Position numbers and translations under genes: made by a program. Shown piece after piece: positions 38,201 to 47,654 of a stretch of 64,000 bases of DNA (position 1 is its first letter; each line of letters starts with the position of its first letter). The DNA lies in NCBI RefSeq assembly GCF_030316135.1, contig NZ_CP128185.1, positions 682,001 to 746,000 on the forward strand, written 5' to 3'. A model generated the notes under the pieces. That model did not search any database. It saw only the letters and a list, made by a program, of their open reading frames with translations, and was not told the DNA's origin. The stretch is from Aliiglaciecola sp. LCG003. Its GTDB lineage: Bacteria; Pseudomonadota; Gammaproteobacteria; Enterobacterales; Alteromonadaceae.

Positions 38201-39211
38201 ATGACTGATTCTACCGAGCTAAAAGAAAAATCCGAGACCCCATGGTCCGCCGATGACGCTGCGTTTTCTGCTCGTTATACACAATTTATTGCGCCCTTTT
38301 GGCGAGATAAAGTAGTCAATGGCTATTTTTCTGGTAAGGGCAACATTCAAATTGCCTATGCGTTTGTGATTAACCCTCACGGGATTGGCAGCATTGCTAT
38401 CTCATCTGGGCGCATAGAAACATTACTGAAATATCAGGAGTTGGTGTTTAACTTATACCATGCGGGTTTTTCGGTGTTTATTCATGATCATCGTGGGCAA
38501 GGGCTTTCAGGCAGAATGACAGACAATCCGCAACAAGGCTATGTGGATAGTTTTTCAGATTACGTAGAAGACTTTAAAACTTTTTTTGATACCATTATCT
38601 CCGAAAATAGTAGCCATCAGCCTGTGGTGATTGGACATTCAATGGGCGGGGCGATAGCTACCCAATATATTTTGACTTATCCAAATGATTTTCAAAAGTG
38701 CGTGTTGTCAGCCCCCATGTTTGGTATAAAACCAGCGTTACCAGCTTGGTTTGCGAATATTTTGCTGAATACCCATTTGATATTTAATCAGTGGTTCAGT
38801 CCTACTCCTTGGTATTTCATAGGGCAGTCAGATTACCAAAATCTTCCATTTGAACAGAATGTATTAACCAGCAGTAGAGCCCGCTATAAGGTGTTTCGTG
38901 ACCAATACGAGCAACAAAGTCAATGTAAGTTGGGGGGGGTAACGGCAAAATGGCTGTTGGAAGCGTACCGCTGCATGGCATACATTTATCAGCATGCGGC
39001 TGATATCAAAATCCCTATATTAGTCCTCCAAGCAGGAAATGATAAGGTTGTGGATAACAATCAGCAAAATAAGTTCTTGCTTCGTATGCGCAGTGCCAAA
39101 GTTCAAATTATCGAAAACGGCAAGCATGAGCTGTTTATGGAGCAAGAATTGATCCGAGACAAGTGTTTACGCGAAACCCTCAACTTTTTAGCTCCAATTA
39201 AGAAGCCGTAA
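38201..39211 (+). CDS. pldB: Alpha/beta hydrolase, lysophospholipase L2-like
   Basis: 336 residues from the ATG at 38201; a TTG at 38189 would add four. The nucleophile elbow is VIGHSMGGAIAT; HDHRGQGLSGR and the late Asp in LQAGNDKVVD and His in ENGKHELFME complete a catalytic triad. The Serine aminopeptidase S33 pattern and neighbouring order match PldB (lysophospholipid hydrolysis at the inner membrane). The start is 18 bp after cpxA, so it may be in the cpx transcript. Confidence 0.82.
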   Translation: MTDSTELKEKSETPWSADDAAFSARYTQFIAPFWRDKVVNGYFSGKGNIQIAYAFVINPHGIGSIAISSGRIETLLKYQELVFNLYHAGFSVFIHDHRGQGLSGRMTDNPQQGYVDSFSDYVEDFKTFFDTIISENSSHQPVVIGHSMGGAIATQYILTYPNDFQKCVLSAPMFGIKPALPAWFANILLNTHLIFNQWFSPTPWYFIGQSDYQNLPFEQNVLTSSRARYKVFRDQYEQQSQCKLGGVTAKWLLEAYRCMAYIYQHAADIKIPILVLQAGNDKVVDNNQQNKFLLRMRSAKVQIIENGKHELFMEQELIRDKCLRETLNFLAPIKKP

Positions 39212-39377
39212 AGGGCTAATTAGTTTTCAAGAAAATTTAGTTTATGAATACGCACTGATTTTATATAGGTTGTAGCGTTATCCTGTTTGGTTTTACTCAC
39301 CTTTGAGGGATAAAGCCATTCATCGAGAGAGCGGATTTTGCTACAATAATATCACTTACCTACTTTTTAGATTAATT

Positions 39378-39842
39378 ATGCTCAGTATTGTTCTTTTTCA
39401 GCCCGAGATCCCACCGAATACCGGTAATATAATTCGACTATGTGCTAACACAGGCTATCAGCTGCATTTGATCGAGCCGCTGGGATTTGATTGGGATGAT
39501 AAAAAAGTCAGGCGAGCGGGTTTGGATTACCATGAATTCGCTGAGGTCAAACGCCACAAAGATCTTAGCAGCTACATAGCGTCACAGCAGCCTAAGCGGA
39601 TTTTCGCTTGTACTACCAAGGGTGCGGCTAATTATTCTGAGGCAAAGTATCAGGCTGGTGATGCCCTTTTGTTTGGGCCAGAAACACGAGGATTGCCTGA
39701 CGACGTTATTCAAAGCTTACCAGAAAGCCAACGGCTAAGAATTCCGATGTTAGCAAAAAGTCGTAGTATGAACCTCTCTAACGCTGTCGCGGTATTCGTT
39801 TACGAATCATGGCGTCAACTAGATTACGCAGGTTCAGCTTGA
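39378..39842 (+). CDS. trmL: tRNA (cytidine/uridine-2'-O-)-methyltransferase
   Basis: 154 residues from the ATG at 39378; the frame to 39303 is unlike the family. SPOUT knot enzyme: [18 protein letters not shown] at the start, [11 protein letters not shown] in the middle and [13 protein letters not shown] at the end. It methylates the wobble ribose at position 34 of leucine tRNAs. It converges on gpsA with a shared palindrome. Confidence 0.94.
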   Translation: MLSIVLFQPEIPPNTGNIIRLCANTGYQLHLIEPLGFDWDDKKVRRAGLDYHEFAEVKRHKDLSSYIASQQPKRIFACTTKGAANYSEAKYQAGDALLFGPETRGLPDDVIQSLPESQRLRIPMLAKSRSMNLSNAVAVFVYESWRQLDYAGSA

Positions 39843-39851
39843 ATCGGTCGT

Positions 39852-39877
39852 TTAAACACTAACTAGTTAGTGTTTAA
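39852..39877. terminator. Perfect palindrome between trmL and gpsA
   Basis: TTAAACACTAAC and its complement around the centre TAGT/ACTA form a 26-bp perfect palindrome. It overlaps the last codons of gpsA and follows the trmL stop by 10 bp. With T-rich ends on both strands it probably works as a bidirectional terminator. Confidence 0.7.
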
Positions 39878-40887
39878 CCTTCTACCGTAGGCTCTCGGCC
39901 TAAAAGTGTCAATGCCGCTTGTTTTGGAGATTTTTGCTGATATAGCACCTGATAGATTTGCTCACATATCGGCATTTCGACATCCAGCTTTTCAGCTAAA
40001 ATTTTCACTTCTTCAGTATTGCGATAGCCCTCTACAACTTGACCGATACTGGCAATAGCATCATCAACACTTAATCCTTGTCCCAGTGCTAAACCGAAAC
40101 GACGATTACGTGATTGATTGTCCGTGCAGGTCAGTACCAAATCGCCAAGACCGGCCATGCCCATAAACGTTTCCGGCTTGGCACCTAACTGCAAGCCAAG
40201 TCGTGTTAGCTCTGCTAAACCTCGGGTAATCAACGCCGTCCGAGCATTGGCACCAAAGCCTAAGCCATCAGCCAAACCGGCACCAATGGCAATGACGTTC
40301 TTGACTGCACCACCTAATTGAACACCGATGATGTCTGGGTTGTTGTATACCCTAAAGCTTTTAGAGCAATGCAATTTTTGGCTGAATTCTTGTGCTAGGG
40401 TTTCATCCGTTGAAGACAACGAAATCGCAGTGGGTAATCCGGCTACCATTTCTTTGGCGAAGGTGGGTCCAGATAATACGGCTAAAGGAATATCAGGGCC
40501 TAGCTGCTCAACAGCCACCTCTTGCAATAATCTGCCTGTATGGGGCTCAAGGCCTTTGGTTGCCCAAATTAACCTGTGCTGAGGGGTTAGCATAGGTTTG
40601 ATTGTGGCTAAGGTTAGGGCAAAAGCATGACTAGGAACCACTATCAAGATATCAAAGCTATGGGCAATTGCTTTGGCTAAATCTGCCTCGATGACCAACT
40701 CTTCTGGGAATATAGCGTCAGGCAAATAGCGTTGATTACAGCGAGACTGTGCCATGTCTTGCATTTGCTTAGCATCGCGCCCCCACAAGTAGGTGGGCAC
40801 GCCATTGCGAGACAGACAAAAGGCCAGAGCGGTGCCATATGACCCCGCCCCTATAACCGATACACTAGATACGTTATCTTGAGTCAT
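39874..40887 (-). CDS. gpsA: Glycerol-3-phosphate dehydrogenase [NAD(P)+]
   Basis: 337 residues. Rossmann motif [12 protein letters not shown] near residue 12, catalytic Lys in [18 protein letters not shown] and [13 protein letters not shown]. It makes sn-glycerol 3-phosphate for phospholipid synthesis. It is 10 bp downstream of secB in the conserved yibN-grxC-secB-gpsA operon. Confidence 0.97.
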   Translation of the reverse strand: MTQDNVSSVSVIGAGSYGTALAFCLSRNGVPTYLWGRDAKQMQDMAQSRCNQRYLPDAIFPEELVIEADLAKAIAHSFDILIVVPSHAFALTLATIKPMLTPQHRLIWATKGLEPHTGRLLQEVAVEQLGPDIPLAVLSGPTFAKEMVAGLPTAISLSSTDETLAQEFSQKLHCSKSFRVYNNPDIIGVQLGGAVKNVIAIGAGLADGLGFGANARTALITRGLAELTRLGLQLGAKPETFMGMAGLGDLVLTCTDNQSRNRRFGLALGQGLSVDDAIASIGQVVEGYRNTEEVKILAEKLDVEMPICEQIYQVLYQQKSPKQAALTLLGREPTVEG

Positions 40888-40897
40888 CTATGGCTTA

Positions 40898-41401
40898 CTA
40901 AGCGTCAAGTTTCTGCGCTTGGCCTTGCTGTTCTTGAGCACGTTTTTGCACGTAGGCATTAAAGATCGCGTCAAAATTAACAGGAGCAAGATTTAACGGA
41001 GGGAAAGTACCACGGTTAACCAAGCTAGCAATAGTTTCTCTGGCATAAGGAAATAATGTATTTGGACAAAATGAACCTAGAGTGTGAGCTTTATTCGCTT
41101 CAGGCATATCACCGACCATGAAAATACCGGCTTGCTGAACTTCACATAAAAATGCGGTTTCTTCACCAATACTTGCTGTAACAGTAACAGATAACACCAC
41201 TTCATAAACATTAGTTTCAAGCTCTGTAGTGCGAGTGTCAAGGTCTAGCTTAATTTCTGGCGTCCATTCTTTTTTGAAAATAGCTGGAGAATTAGCTGTT
41301 TCAAATGAAAGATCTTTAGTGTAAATACGTTGAATTGCAAACTGTGGTGCTTGTTGAGGAGTTTGAGTTGCCGCTTCGTTTGCTTGATTTTCATCTGACA
41401 T
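40898..41401 (-). CDS. secB: Protein-export chaperone
   Basis: 167 residues. [20 protein letters not shown], the acidic SecA-binding region and [24 protein letters not shown] are diagnostic. The tetramer holds preproteins unfolded and delivers them to SecA. The Gln-rich ends are typical. Between grxC and gpsA. Confidence 0.97.
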   Translation of the reverse strand: MSDENQANEAATQTPQQAPQFAIQRIYTKDLSFETANSPAIFKKEWTPEIKLDLDTRTTELETNVYEVVLSVTVTASIGEETAFLCEVQQAGIFMVGDMPEANKAHTLGSFCPNTLFPYARETIASLVNRGTFPPLNLAPVNFDAIFNAYVQKRAQEQQGQAQKLDA

Positions 41402-41430
41402 GTGTTTTTACTTCCTATCTTTTATTGCGC

Positions 41431-41688
41431 TTAAGCGCTGAGTAATTTATCTAATTCGTTTTTTGATTCCAGTGCGAGCATATCGTCGCAGCCACCGATG
41501 TGTTTATCATCAATGAATATCTGAGGAACCGTATGACCACCGTTCGCTCTTGCGATCATGGTATCGCGAAGTTCAGGCTGTTCATCAATCTTGTATTCTT
41601 CGAATGAAACGCCTTTTTCTTCTAGTAACGCTTTTGCTCTACGGCAATAAGGGCAGTAGCCCTTGGTATATATTTCGACTTTGCTCAT
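41431..41688 (-). CDS. grxC: Glutaredoxin 3
   Basis: 85 residues. Active site Cys12-Pro-Tyr-Cys15, TVPQIFIDDKHIGGCDD for the cis-Pro glutathione site. Cytoplasmic dithiol glutaredoxin. 29 bp upstream of secB. Confidence 0.96.
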   Translation of the reverse strand: MSKVEIYTKGYCPYCRRAKALLEEKGVSFEEYKIDEQPELRDTMIARANGGHTVPQIFIDDKHIGGCDDMLALESKNELDKLLSA

Positions 41689-41706
41689 GGGTGAACCTTA
41701 ATTAAA

Positions 41707-42132
41707 CTACTTGGACACAGGTAGGCTGGCACCTTGCCAGGCACTCATACCACCTTTAAGAACGGTCACTTTTTCAAATCCCGCTTTGAGCATAGCTGCT
41801 GCAGTCTTCTTAGCAGTCATGCCCATCGCACATACCACAATAATGGGTTTATCTTTGTGGTTTTCAAGGCTTTTGAAGTCTTGCTGGCTGATTTGTTCTG
41901 CTTTTAGCTGTTTAGCGCCTAAAATATGACCCTTTTTATATTCTGCAGCAGGACGGATGTCCAGTACATACGCATCCTCTTTATTCATAAGCAATGTTGC
42001 TTCATGAGTACCGAGTTCTTTAATTGGTGACAACTGGCCTGCAATAGTGCCATATACCAAAACCACAACCAACGCTGCCCATATACCAGCTAGAAATAGG
42101 TTGTTGCTGACAAACTCAATAATCTGATCCAT
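41707..42132 (-). CDS. yibN: Membrane-anchored rhodanese-like protein
   Basis: 141 residues from the ATG at 42132 (MDQIIEFVSNN); the longer frame to 42213 runs through the promoter region. One transmembrane helix (about 12-31), then a single rhodanese domain with active-site loop VVVCAMGMTAKK (Cys present). E. coli YibN has the same position ahead of grxC-secB-gpsA. Sulphurtransferase activity is inferred. Confidence 0.9.
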   Translation of the reverse strand: MDQIIEFVSNNLFLAGIWAALVVVLVYGTIAGQLSPIKELGTHEATLLMNKEDAYVLDIRPAAEYKKGHILGAKQLKAEQISQQDFKSLENHKDKPIIVVCAMGMTAKKTAAAMLKAGFEKVTVLKGGMSAWQGASLPVSK

Positions 42133-42350
42133 ATAAAAAAGCCCCTTGGCGTACAAAAAAGAGTGCAAAGTATATATAAATTCTTTACAGAAACCAGTCC
42201 TGTAGGACACCAAGCCATTATTATTGGTATAAGTTATTGTAAGCTGAACTGTTTAACTGCATTAATCTCCTAGAAGTGAAGATAAGCAGAGGATAAACTG
42301 TGACAAAGTTGTGCAATTTTAAGTTGTCAGAAACCAAAGGGGAGAGACGT

Positions 42351-43883
42351 ATGACAGAGGCAAAGAAAACCTTAGCATTGATTATTTTGGATGGTTGGGG
42401 TCACAGAGAAGATACTGACAACAACGCAATTGCAAATGCCAATACACCGGTTCTTGACAAGTTAACGCGGGATTACCCCAATACCTTTATTTCCGGTTCA
42501 GGTCTTGATGTAGGATTACCGCCTGGTCAAATGGGTAATTCAGAAGTCGGTCATGTCAACTTAGGTGCGGGTCGTGTGGTTTATCAAGATTTTACCCGCA
42601 TAAGCAAATCTATAGACGATAATGAGTTTGAATCGAATGATGTTTTAGTGGCTGCGCTTAAGAAGGCAGTTGATGCTAACAAAGCTGTACATATCATGGG
42701 ATTAATGTCGCCCGGTGGTGTGCATAGTCATGAAGACCATATTTTAGCCATGATAAAAATGGCAGCGCACAAAGGTGCTAATAAAATTTATTTACACTGC
42801 TTTTTAGACGGACGGGATACTCCACCTAGAAGCGCAAAGGCTTCCTTGGAAAAAGCCGATGAGCTGTTTGCTGAGTTGGGAGTGGGTAAAATTGCCTCCT
42901 TGATTGGCAGATATTACGCCATGGACCGTGACGAGCGATGGGATCGAGTTCAACAAGCCTATGATTTGATCGCACAGGGCAAAAGTGACTTTCAAGCCGA
43001 CTCTGCATTAGCAGGGTTAGAGCAATCCTATGCTCGAGAGCAAAATGACGAATTCGTTAAGCCCACCGTAATTGGTGAACCGGTCAAACTTGAAGATGGC
43101 GACTCATTGATATTTATGAATTTCAGGGCTGATCGAGCTCGCGAAATAACCCGCGCCTTTGTTGAAGATGAATTCAGTGGTTTTGAACGGAGTTATCGAG
43201 CCAATTTAGCCGAATTTGTAATGCTAACTCAGTATGCTGATTCCATTTCTGCTCCCTCAGCTTACCCCCCAACACCACTGATAAATGTGATGGGTGATTG
43301 GTTAGCCCAACATGGCAAAACCCAGTTACGTATTTCTGAGACAGAAAAATATGCTCATGTAACTTTTTTCTATAGTGGTGGACGAGAAGATGAATATGAA
43401 GGCGAAAAACGTATATTGATCCCCTCACCAAAGGTCGCTACTTACGATTTACAACCAGAGATGAGCTCAAAACAGTTAACTGATGAACTGGTTGGCGCAA
43501 TTGAGTCAGGTGAATTTGATGCGATCATTTGTAATTATCCTAACGGCGACATGGTCGGTCATACAGGCGTATACGAAGCTGCGATTAAGGCAGTAGAAGC
43601 GGTTGATGCCTGCTTAGGTCGAGTAATAGATGCATTACAAAAAGTAGGTGGAGAGTGCCTTATTACTGCTGATCACGGCAACGCCGAACAAATGGTAAAC
43701 CCTAAGACCGGACAGGTCCATACGGCACATACCAGTGAATTGGTGCCTTTTATCTATTTTGGTCGTGATGCTGACACGCGAAGCGGCGGAACCTTAAGTG
43801 ATGTGGCCCCAACCATGTTACATTTAATGGGCATGGAACAACCAATTGAAATGACAGGAAAGCCGATTGTTACCCTTAAATAG
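42351..43883 (+). CDS. gpmI: Cofactor-independent phosphoglycerate mutase
   Basis: 510 residues from the ATG at 42351, preceded by GGAGA. Alkaline-phosphatase fold with metal Asp in IILDGWG, catalytic Ser64 in [21 protein letters not shown] and the metal site in [11 protein letters not shown]. It interconverts 3- and 2-phosphoglycerate. Divergent from yibN and directly followed by envC, as in E. coli. Confidence 0.97.
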   Translation: MTEAKKTLALIILDGWGHREDTDNNAIANANTPVLDKLTRDYPNTFISGSGLDVGLPPGQMGNSEVGHVNLGAGRVVYQDFTRISKSIDDNEFESNDVLVAALKKAVDANKAVHIMGLMSPGGVHSHEDHILAMIKMAAHKGANKIYLHCFLDGRDTPPRSAKASLEKADELFAELGVGKIASLIGRYYAMDRDERWDRVQQAYDLIAQGKSDFQADSALAGLEQSYAREQNDEFVKPTVIGEPVKLEDGDSLIFMNFRADRAREITRAFVEDEFSGFERSYRANLAEFVMLTQYADSISAPSAYPPTPLINVMGDWLAQHGKTQLRISETEKYAHVTFFYSGGREDEYEGEKRILIPSPKVATYDLQPEMSSKQLTDELVGAIESGEFDAIICNYPNGDMVGHTGVYEAAIKAVEAVDACLGRVIDALQKVGGECLITADHGNAEQMVNPKTGQVHTAHTSELVPFIYFGRDADTRSGGTLSDVAPTMLHLMGMEQPIEMTGKPIVTLK

Positions 43884-43916
43884 TTGTCGAGGCTCTTGGG
43901 CAAAGGGCCTGTGCTA

Positions 43917-45047
43917 ATGCATCAGTTTGTTAAATATATAAAACTAGCGTTGTGTTTCGCAGCGCTAGTTTTGTGTGGGACGGTGGTAGCCCAACAAACC
44001 GATGAACTAAAACAGATCCAACAAGAGATTAAGCATAAGCAGCAACAAATAGACCAGCAATTGGCCGAAGCTAAACAACTTCAACAACAGCTCAAAGCCG
44101 CGGAGCTTAATATTGCCAGAACGGCCAAATCACTGGATGAAACCAAACGGGATTTAGCCGCTAATGTTGCACAGCAAACTGCGCTTAAAGCAGAGCAAAC
44201 CGAGCTGCGTAAAAAACAACAACAACAACAGCAGGCTTTGGCAAAGCAATTGAAAAGCATGTACATGGCTGGCGACTATGATTTTGCCAAGATGATATTT
44301 AATCTAGAGGATGCATCAAAATTTGAGCGTACCTTTAGTTATTACCAATACTTGACCGAAGCACGAAAGCAGCAAATTGATCAATTTCGCCAACTTGTTG
44401 AACAACTGCGTCAGGTCAATGAATCATTGGCCGACAAGCAGCAACAACTGGAATCTTTACAATTGGTTCAACAGCAGCAAAGTGAACAATTGGTCCAACA
44501 ACAGCACATGCGCAAGAAGACCTTAGCAAAAATTACCCAAAGAATTGATACTGAAGCAGTCAAAATTGAGCAATTGCAAATCAATGAGCAAGCCTTGCTC
44601 AAAGCTATTGAAGAAGCTGAGCGAGCCGCCCAGCAAAGACCGGTTAGCTTAAATGGATTGGCGAATTTAGAAGGCAAGCTGATTAATCCCACACAAGGTA
44701 AAATGCGCAATATGTTTGGCCGCATAAGGCAAGGCCAGATAAAATGGAAAGGCGTATTATTCAATGGGAATACGGGTGCACCAGTGCGAGCAGTGTATGA
44801 CGGCAAGGTATTATATGCTGATTGGCTGAGAGGGTTAGGATTAGTCACCGTGGTTGATCATGGCGATGGCTATATGAGCCTTTATGGGCATAATCAGGCC
44901 TTACTTAAACAGGTTGGTGACGATGTACAATCTGGAGATACTATAGCGCTAGTAGGGCAAAGTGGTGGTCAAACCGCACCCAATCTGTATTTTGAAATTC
45001 GCCATAAAGGCACGCCCGTCAACCCAACAAAATGGCTGAAGCCTTAG
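43917..45047 (+). CDS. envC: Murein hydrolase activator (LytM-like)
   Basis: 376 residues from the ATG at 43917 (MHQFVKYIK). Signal peptide ends near VVAQQ; a long Gln-rich coiled coil (about 25-235) is followed by a LytM domain with VVDHGDGYMSLYGHNQ and LYFEIRHKGTPVNPTKWL. The first zinc-binding His/Asp pair and the HxH motif are missing (LYFE instead of LHFE), so it is probably an activator of AmiA/AmiB amidases, not an enzyme. It follows gpmI by 33 bp. Confidence 0.92.
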   Translation: MHQFVKYIKLALCFAALVLCGTVVAQQTDELKQIQQEIKHKQQQIDQQLAEAKQLQQQLKAAELNIARTAKSLDETKRDLAANVAQQTALKAEQTELRKKQQQQQQALAKQLKSMYMAGDYDFAKMIFNLEDASKFERTFSYYQYLTEARKQQIDQFRQLVEQLRQVNESLADKQQQLESLQLVQQQQSEQLVQQQHMRKKTLAKITQRIDTEAVKIEQLQINEQALLKAIEEAERAAQQRPVSLNGLANLEGKLINPTQGKMRNMFGRIRQGQIKWKGVLFNGNTGAPVRAVYDGKVLYADWLRGLGLVTVVDHGDGYMSLYGHNQALLKQVGDDVQSGDTIALVGQSGGQTAPNLYFEIRHKGTPVNPTKWLKP

Positions 45048-45212
45048 CTTAGCGGATGATTTTTATCAACTTGGTTATGCCAACCTATACCGTGGGTCAA
45101 TTCTAGTGCTTTCTCTGGCCTTATGAAGGCGATATACTCCACAAAAATGCAGCAATGTGAATGTTGCGATAAAAATAACAATAATCAAACAGGGTTTGTG
45201 CTAATTATCAAA

Positions 45213-45995
45213 ATGGTGTTTTTCAAACGATTATGCCTTAGTGCACTGCTACTCATATCTTCTTCGGCGATTAGCGCTGAGATTGCATTGATCATCGATG
45301 ATATGGGCAACACGCATAAGGATGGCGCAGCATTCGAGTTACCTATCGAAGTGGCATTTTCTATATTGCCGATGACCCATCTTTCCGAAAAGTATTCTCG
45401 TCGGGCCAGCTCTCAACAACGTGAAGTCATGCTGCATATGCCAATGGAGTCCCTTGCGGGGAAGGCGTTGGGCGCCGGTGCATTAACTGCCAACATGTCG
45501 GGAGAATTGATGAGGCAAACATTAACTGAGGCGTTGCAATCTGTGCCTGGCGCTATTGGTCTAAATAACCATATGGGCAGCAAGCTGACTCAATTAAGCC
45601 AGCCGATGAACGTGACAATGAGTTTTTTAACTGAACATCACTTGTTTTTTGTCGATAGTCGCACCACCAGGTTTAGCAAGGCTGAACGAATCGCTCGCGA
45701 AAATGGGGTACAGAGTCTCAAGCGTAATGTTTTTTTAGATCATGATCGTCGAATAGAACAAATTGACGCACAATTTAAACGCCTAGTGCGGTTATCTAAA
45801 AAATATGGATTTGCAGTTGGTATTGCCCATCCCTATCCGCAAACCGTCGAGTATCTCAAGCAAGCGCTGAAAAATCTTGAACAGCAAGGCGTGCAACTCA
45901 GCCGAGTCAGCCAACTACTAGAATTACAACATATTGCGTTACAGAAAACTGATAATCATCCTGAGCAATCAGACACCACTACTGCACTTGAATAA
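45213..45995 (+). CDS. yibQ: Divergent polysaccharide deacetylase family protein
   Basis: About 260 residues from the ATG at 45213, with a signal peptide ending near AISAE. IALIIDDMGN, EVMLHMPME and NNHMGSKLTQ with FFVDSRTT are the family (DUF610) marks, including the metal-binding Asp and His residues. Periplasmic; the substrate is unknown. The order gpmI-envC-yibQ is conserved in E. coli. Confidence 0.88.
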   Translation: MVFFKRLCLSALLLISSSAISAEIALIIDDMGNTHKDGAAFELPIEVAFSILPMTHLSEKYSRRASSQQREVMLHMPMESLAGKALGAGALTANMSGELMRQTLTEALQSVPGAIGLNNHMGSKLTQLSQPMNVTMSFLTEHHLFFVDSRTTRFSKAERIARENGVQSLKRNVFLDHDRRIEQIDAQFKRLVRLSKKYGFAVGIAHPYPQTVEYLKQALKNLEQQGVQLSRVSQLLELQHIALQKTDNHPEQSDTTTALE

Positions 45996-46007
45996 TAAGG
46001 ATACCTA

Positions 46008-46943
46008 ATGGCAGCTGCAAATCTACTTGCCCTGATAGACGATATAGCCACCATCTTGGATGATGTGGCGGTGTTGTCGAAAGTCGCCGCAAAAAAAACA
46101 GCTGGAGTATTAGGAGACGACTTAGCCCTAAATGCACAACAAGTCTCGGGGGTAAAAGCTGACAGAGAACTGCCGGTGGTGTGGGCAGTGGCCAAAGGCT
46201 CATTTCTTAATAAGTTGATTTTAGTGCCGGCCGCACTGGCAATCAGTGCCCTTTTGCCTGTTTTAATTACCATTCTAATGGTGATTGGCGGGCTCTATTT
46301 GTGTTATGAAGGATTTGAAAAAATATACCATAAGTTCTCTCATTCAAAGGAAGAATTTGAAGCAGAGCATGAGCAAAAAATAAAAGCCTTGGCTGACCCA
46401 ACTGTTAATTTGGTGGAATTGGAAAAAGATAAAATTAAAGGGGCTATTCGCACAGATTTTATTCTATCCGCTGAGATTATAGTGATTGTATTGGGTACGG
46501 TGCAAGATCAAGACTTTGCCACCCAGGTGACGGTTCTTTCCAGTCTTGCTGCTTTTTTTACGGTAGGTGTCTACGGTATTGTGGCGGGTATTGTGAAGCT
46601 TGACGATTTGGGCCTGTATCTACTGCGCAAGTCAGTTTCTGGAAGTTTCAACAGTATCCAACGTTCATTGGGGCGGGGGATCTTGATTATCGCGCCGCTC
46701 CTAATGAAAACATTAGCAATTGTCGGAACCATAGCGATGTTCTTAGTGGGGGGCGGTATTTTAGTCCATAGCATCCCTCCATTACATCATCTAGTACATG
46801 AAATAGTGCAGTGGCTTGGATCGGTTATGGGCAGTGTTGCTCATAGTGTCGCACCGTTTTTGCTTGAGGGGTTAACTGGTGTGCTTGCAGGTGCGTTGGT
46901 GCTGTTTATCTTTAATGGCGTGAAAAAGTTATTCACCAAGTAG
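46008..46943 (+). CDS. yedI: DUF808 family inner-membrane protein (YedI-like)
   Basis: 311 residues. The start MAAANLLALIDDIATILDDVAVLSKVAAKKTAGVLGDDLA with LNAQQVSG is diagnostic for DUF808. Several hydrophobic helices (about 70-102, 152-166, 175-195, 223-250, 285-305) indicate a polytopic membrane protein. Function unknown. AAGGA precedes the ATG; 12 bp after yibQ. Confidence 0.88.
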   Translation: MAAANLLALIDDIATILDDVAVLSKVAAKKTAGVLGDDLALNAQQVSGVKADRELPVVWAVAKGSFLNKLILVPAALAISALLPVLITILMVIGGLYLCYEGFEKIYHKFSHSKEEFEAEHEQKIKALADPTVNLVELEKDKIKGAIRTDFILSAEIIVIVLGTVQDQDFATQVTVLSSLAAFFTVGVYGIVAGIVKLDDLGLYLLRKSVSGSFNSIQRSLGRGILIIAPLLMKTLAIVGTIAMFLVGGGILVHSIPPLHHLVHEIVQWLGSVMGSVAHSVAPFLLEGLTGVLAGALVLFIFNGVKKLFTK

Positions 46944-46970
46944 TCGCAATTATAAATCGAAGGACGATCA

Positions 46971-47522
46971 ATGGAATGCCCTAAATGCCAAACAGGAAAC
47001 CTGACGCTTAGTTATTTGGAGCTATTTTTCTGTGTACAAACCTGTAATGGTTGTGGTGGCAATTGGGTATTGATCGAGGATTATGTGAAGTGGAAAGATC
47101 AGCATCCAGAATATGCTTATATCGATGTTGATGTAACAGAAGATCTTGATGACGCAGTGAAAGCATTATTGTGCCCCTCATCTGGTTTAATTATGCGCAA
47201 GCTTAAAATTGCTAAAGAAACCTCTCATCGTATTGATTACAGTGCGTCAGTGGGTGGTGTATGGCTTGATAATGGTGAGTGGCAATTACTCAAGAATAGT
47301 GGTTTAGCAGGTTCGTTAAATACTATTCTCACTGAGCATTGGCAGCTTAAGATTCGTGAACAGAGAACGGAAGACACCTTCGATATGTTGTACCGCACTA
47401 AATTCGGCGATGAAGATTATGACAAAGTTAAGGTCTTGCGTGAATGGCTCCAATCTCACCCTCAAAAATCCGACTTGCGCGCTTTTTTATTAGCGCAAGA
47501 TCCTTATTCAGTTAAACGCTAA
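46971..47522 (+). CDS. Zinc-ribbon (TFIIB-like) hypothetical protein
   Basis: 183 residues. The start MECPKCQTGNLTLSYLELFFCVQTCNGCGG gives a CxxC and a second CxxC, a zinc ribbon. A second half has LLCPSSGLIMRKLKI and VGGVWLDNGEWQLL, like the zf-TFIIB pattern in which the second metal pair is partly lost. Aggressively good Shine-Dalgarno (AAGGACG). No defined function; possibly co-transcribed with the DUF808 gene. Confidence 0.7.
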   Translation: MECPKCQTGNLTLSYLELFFCVQTCNGCGGNWVLIEDYVKWKDQHPEYAYIDVDVTEDLDDAVKALLCPSSGLIMRKLKIAKETSHRIDYSASVGGVWLDNGEWQLLKNSGLAGSLNTILTEHWQLKIREQRTEDTFDMLYRTKFGDEDYDKVKVLREWLQSHPQKSDLRAFLLAQDPYSVKR

Positions 47523-47654
47523 ATACCTTCATGATTTGCCGATCCTACGCCAAGAGGGCTCCTTTTCTAGCAGACTTTTCAGTCGCTCTTTGACCCGAGC
47601 CTCTAGTGTTGTTAGCATCACTTATCACAGGTTTATCAAATTGAGTTTCTAGCA

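Noticed and set aside
44468-44848. Minus-strand ORF opposite envC
   Set aside because: It mirrors the Gln-rich coding strand of envC and has no support of its own.
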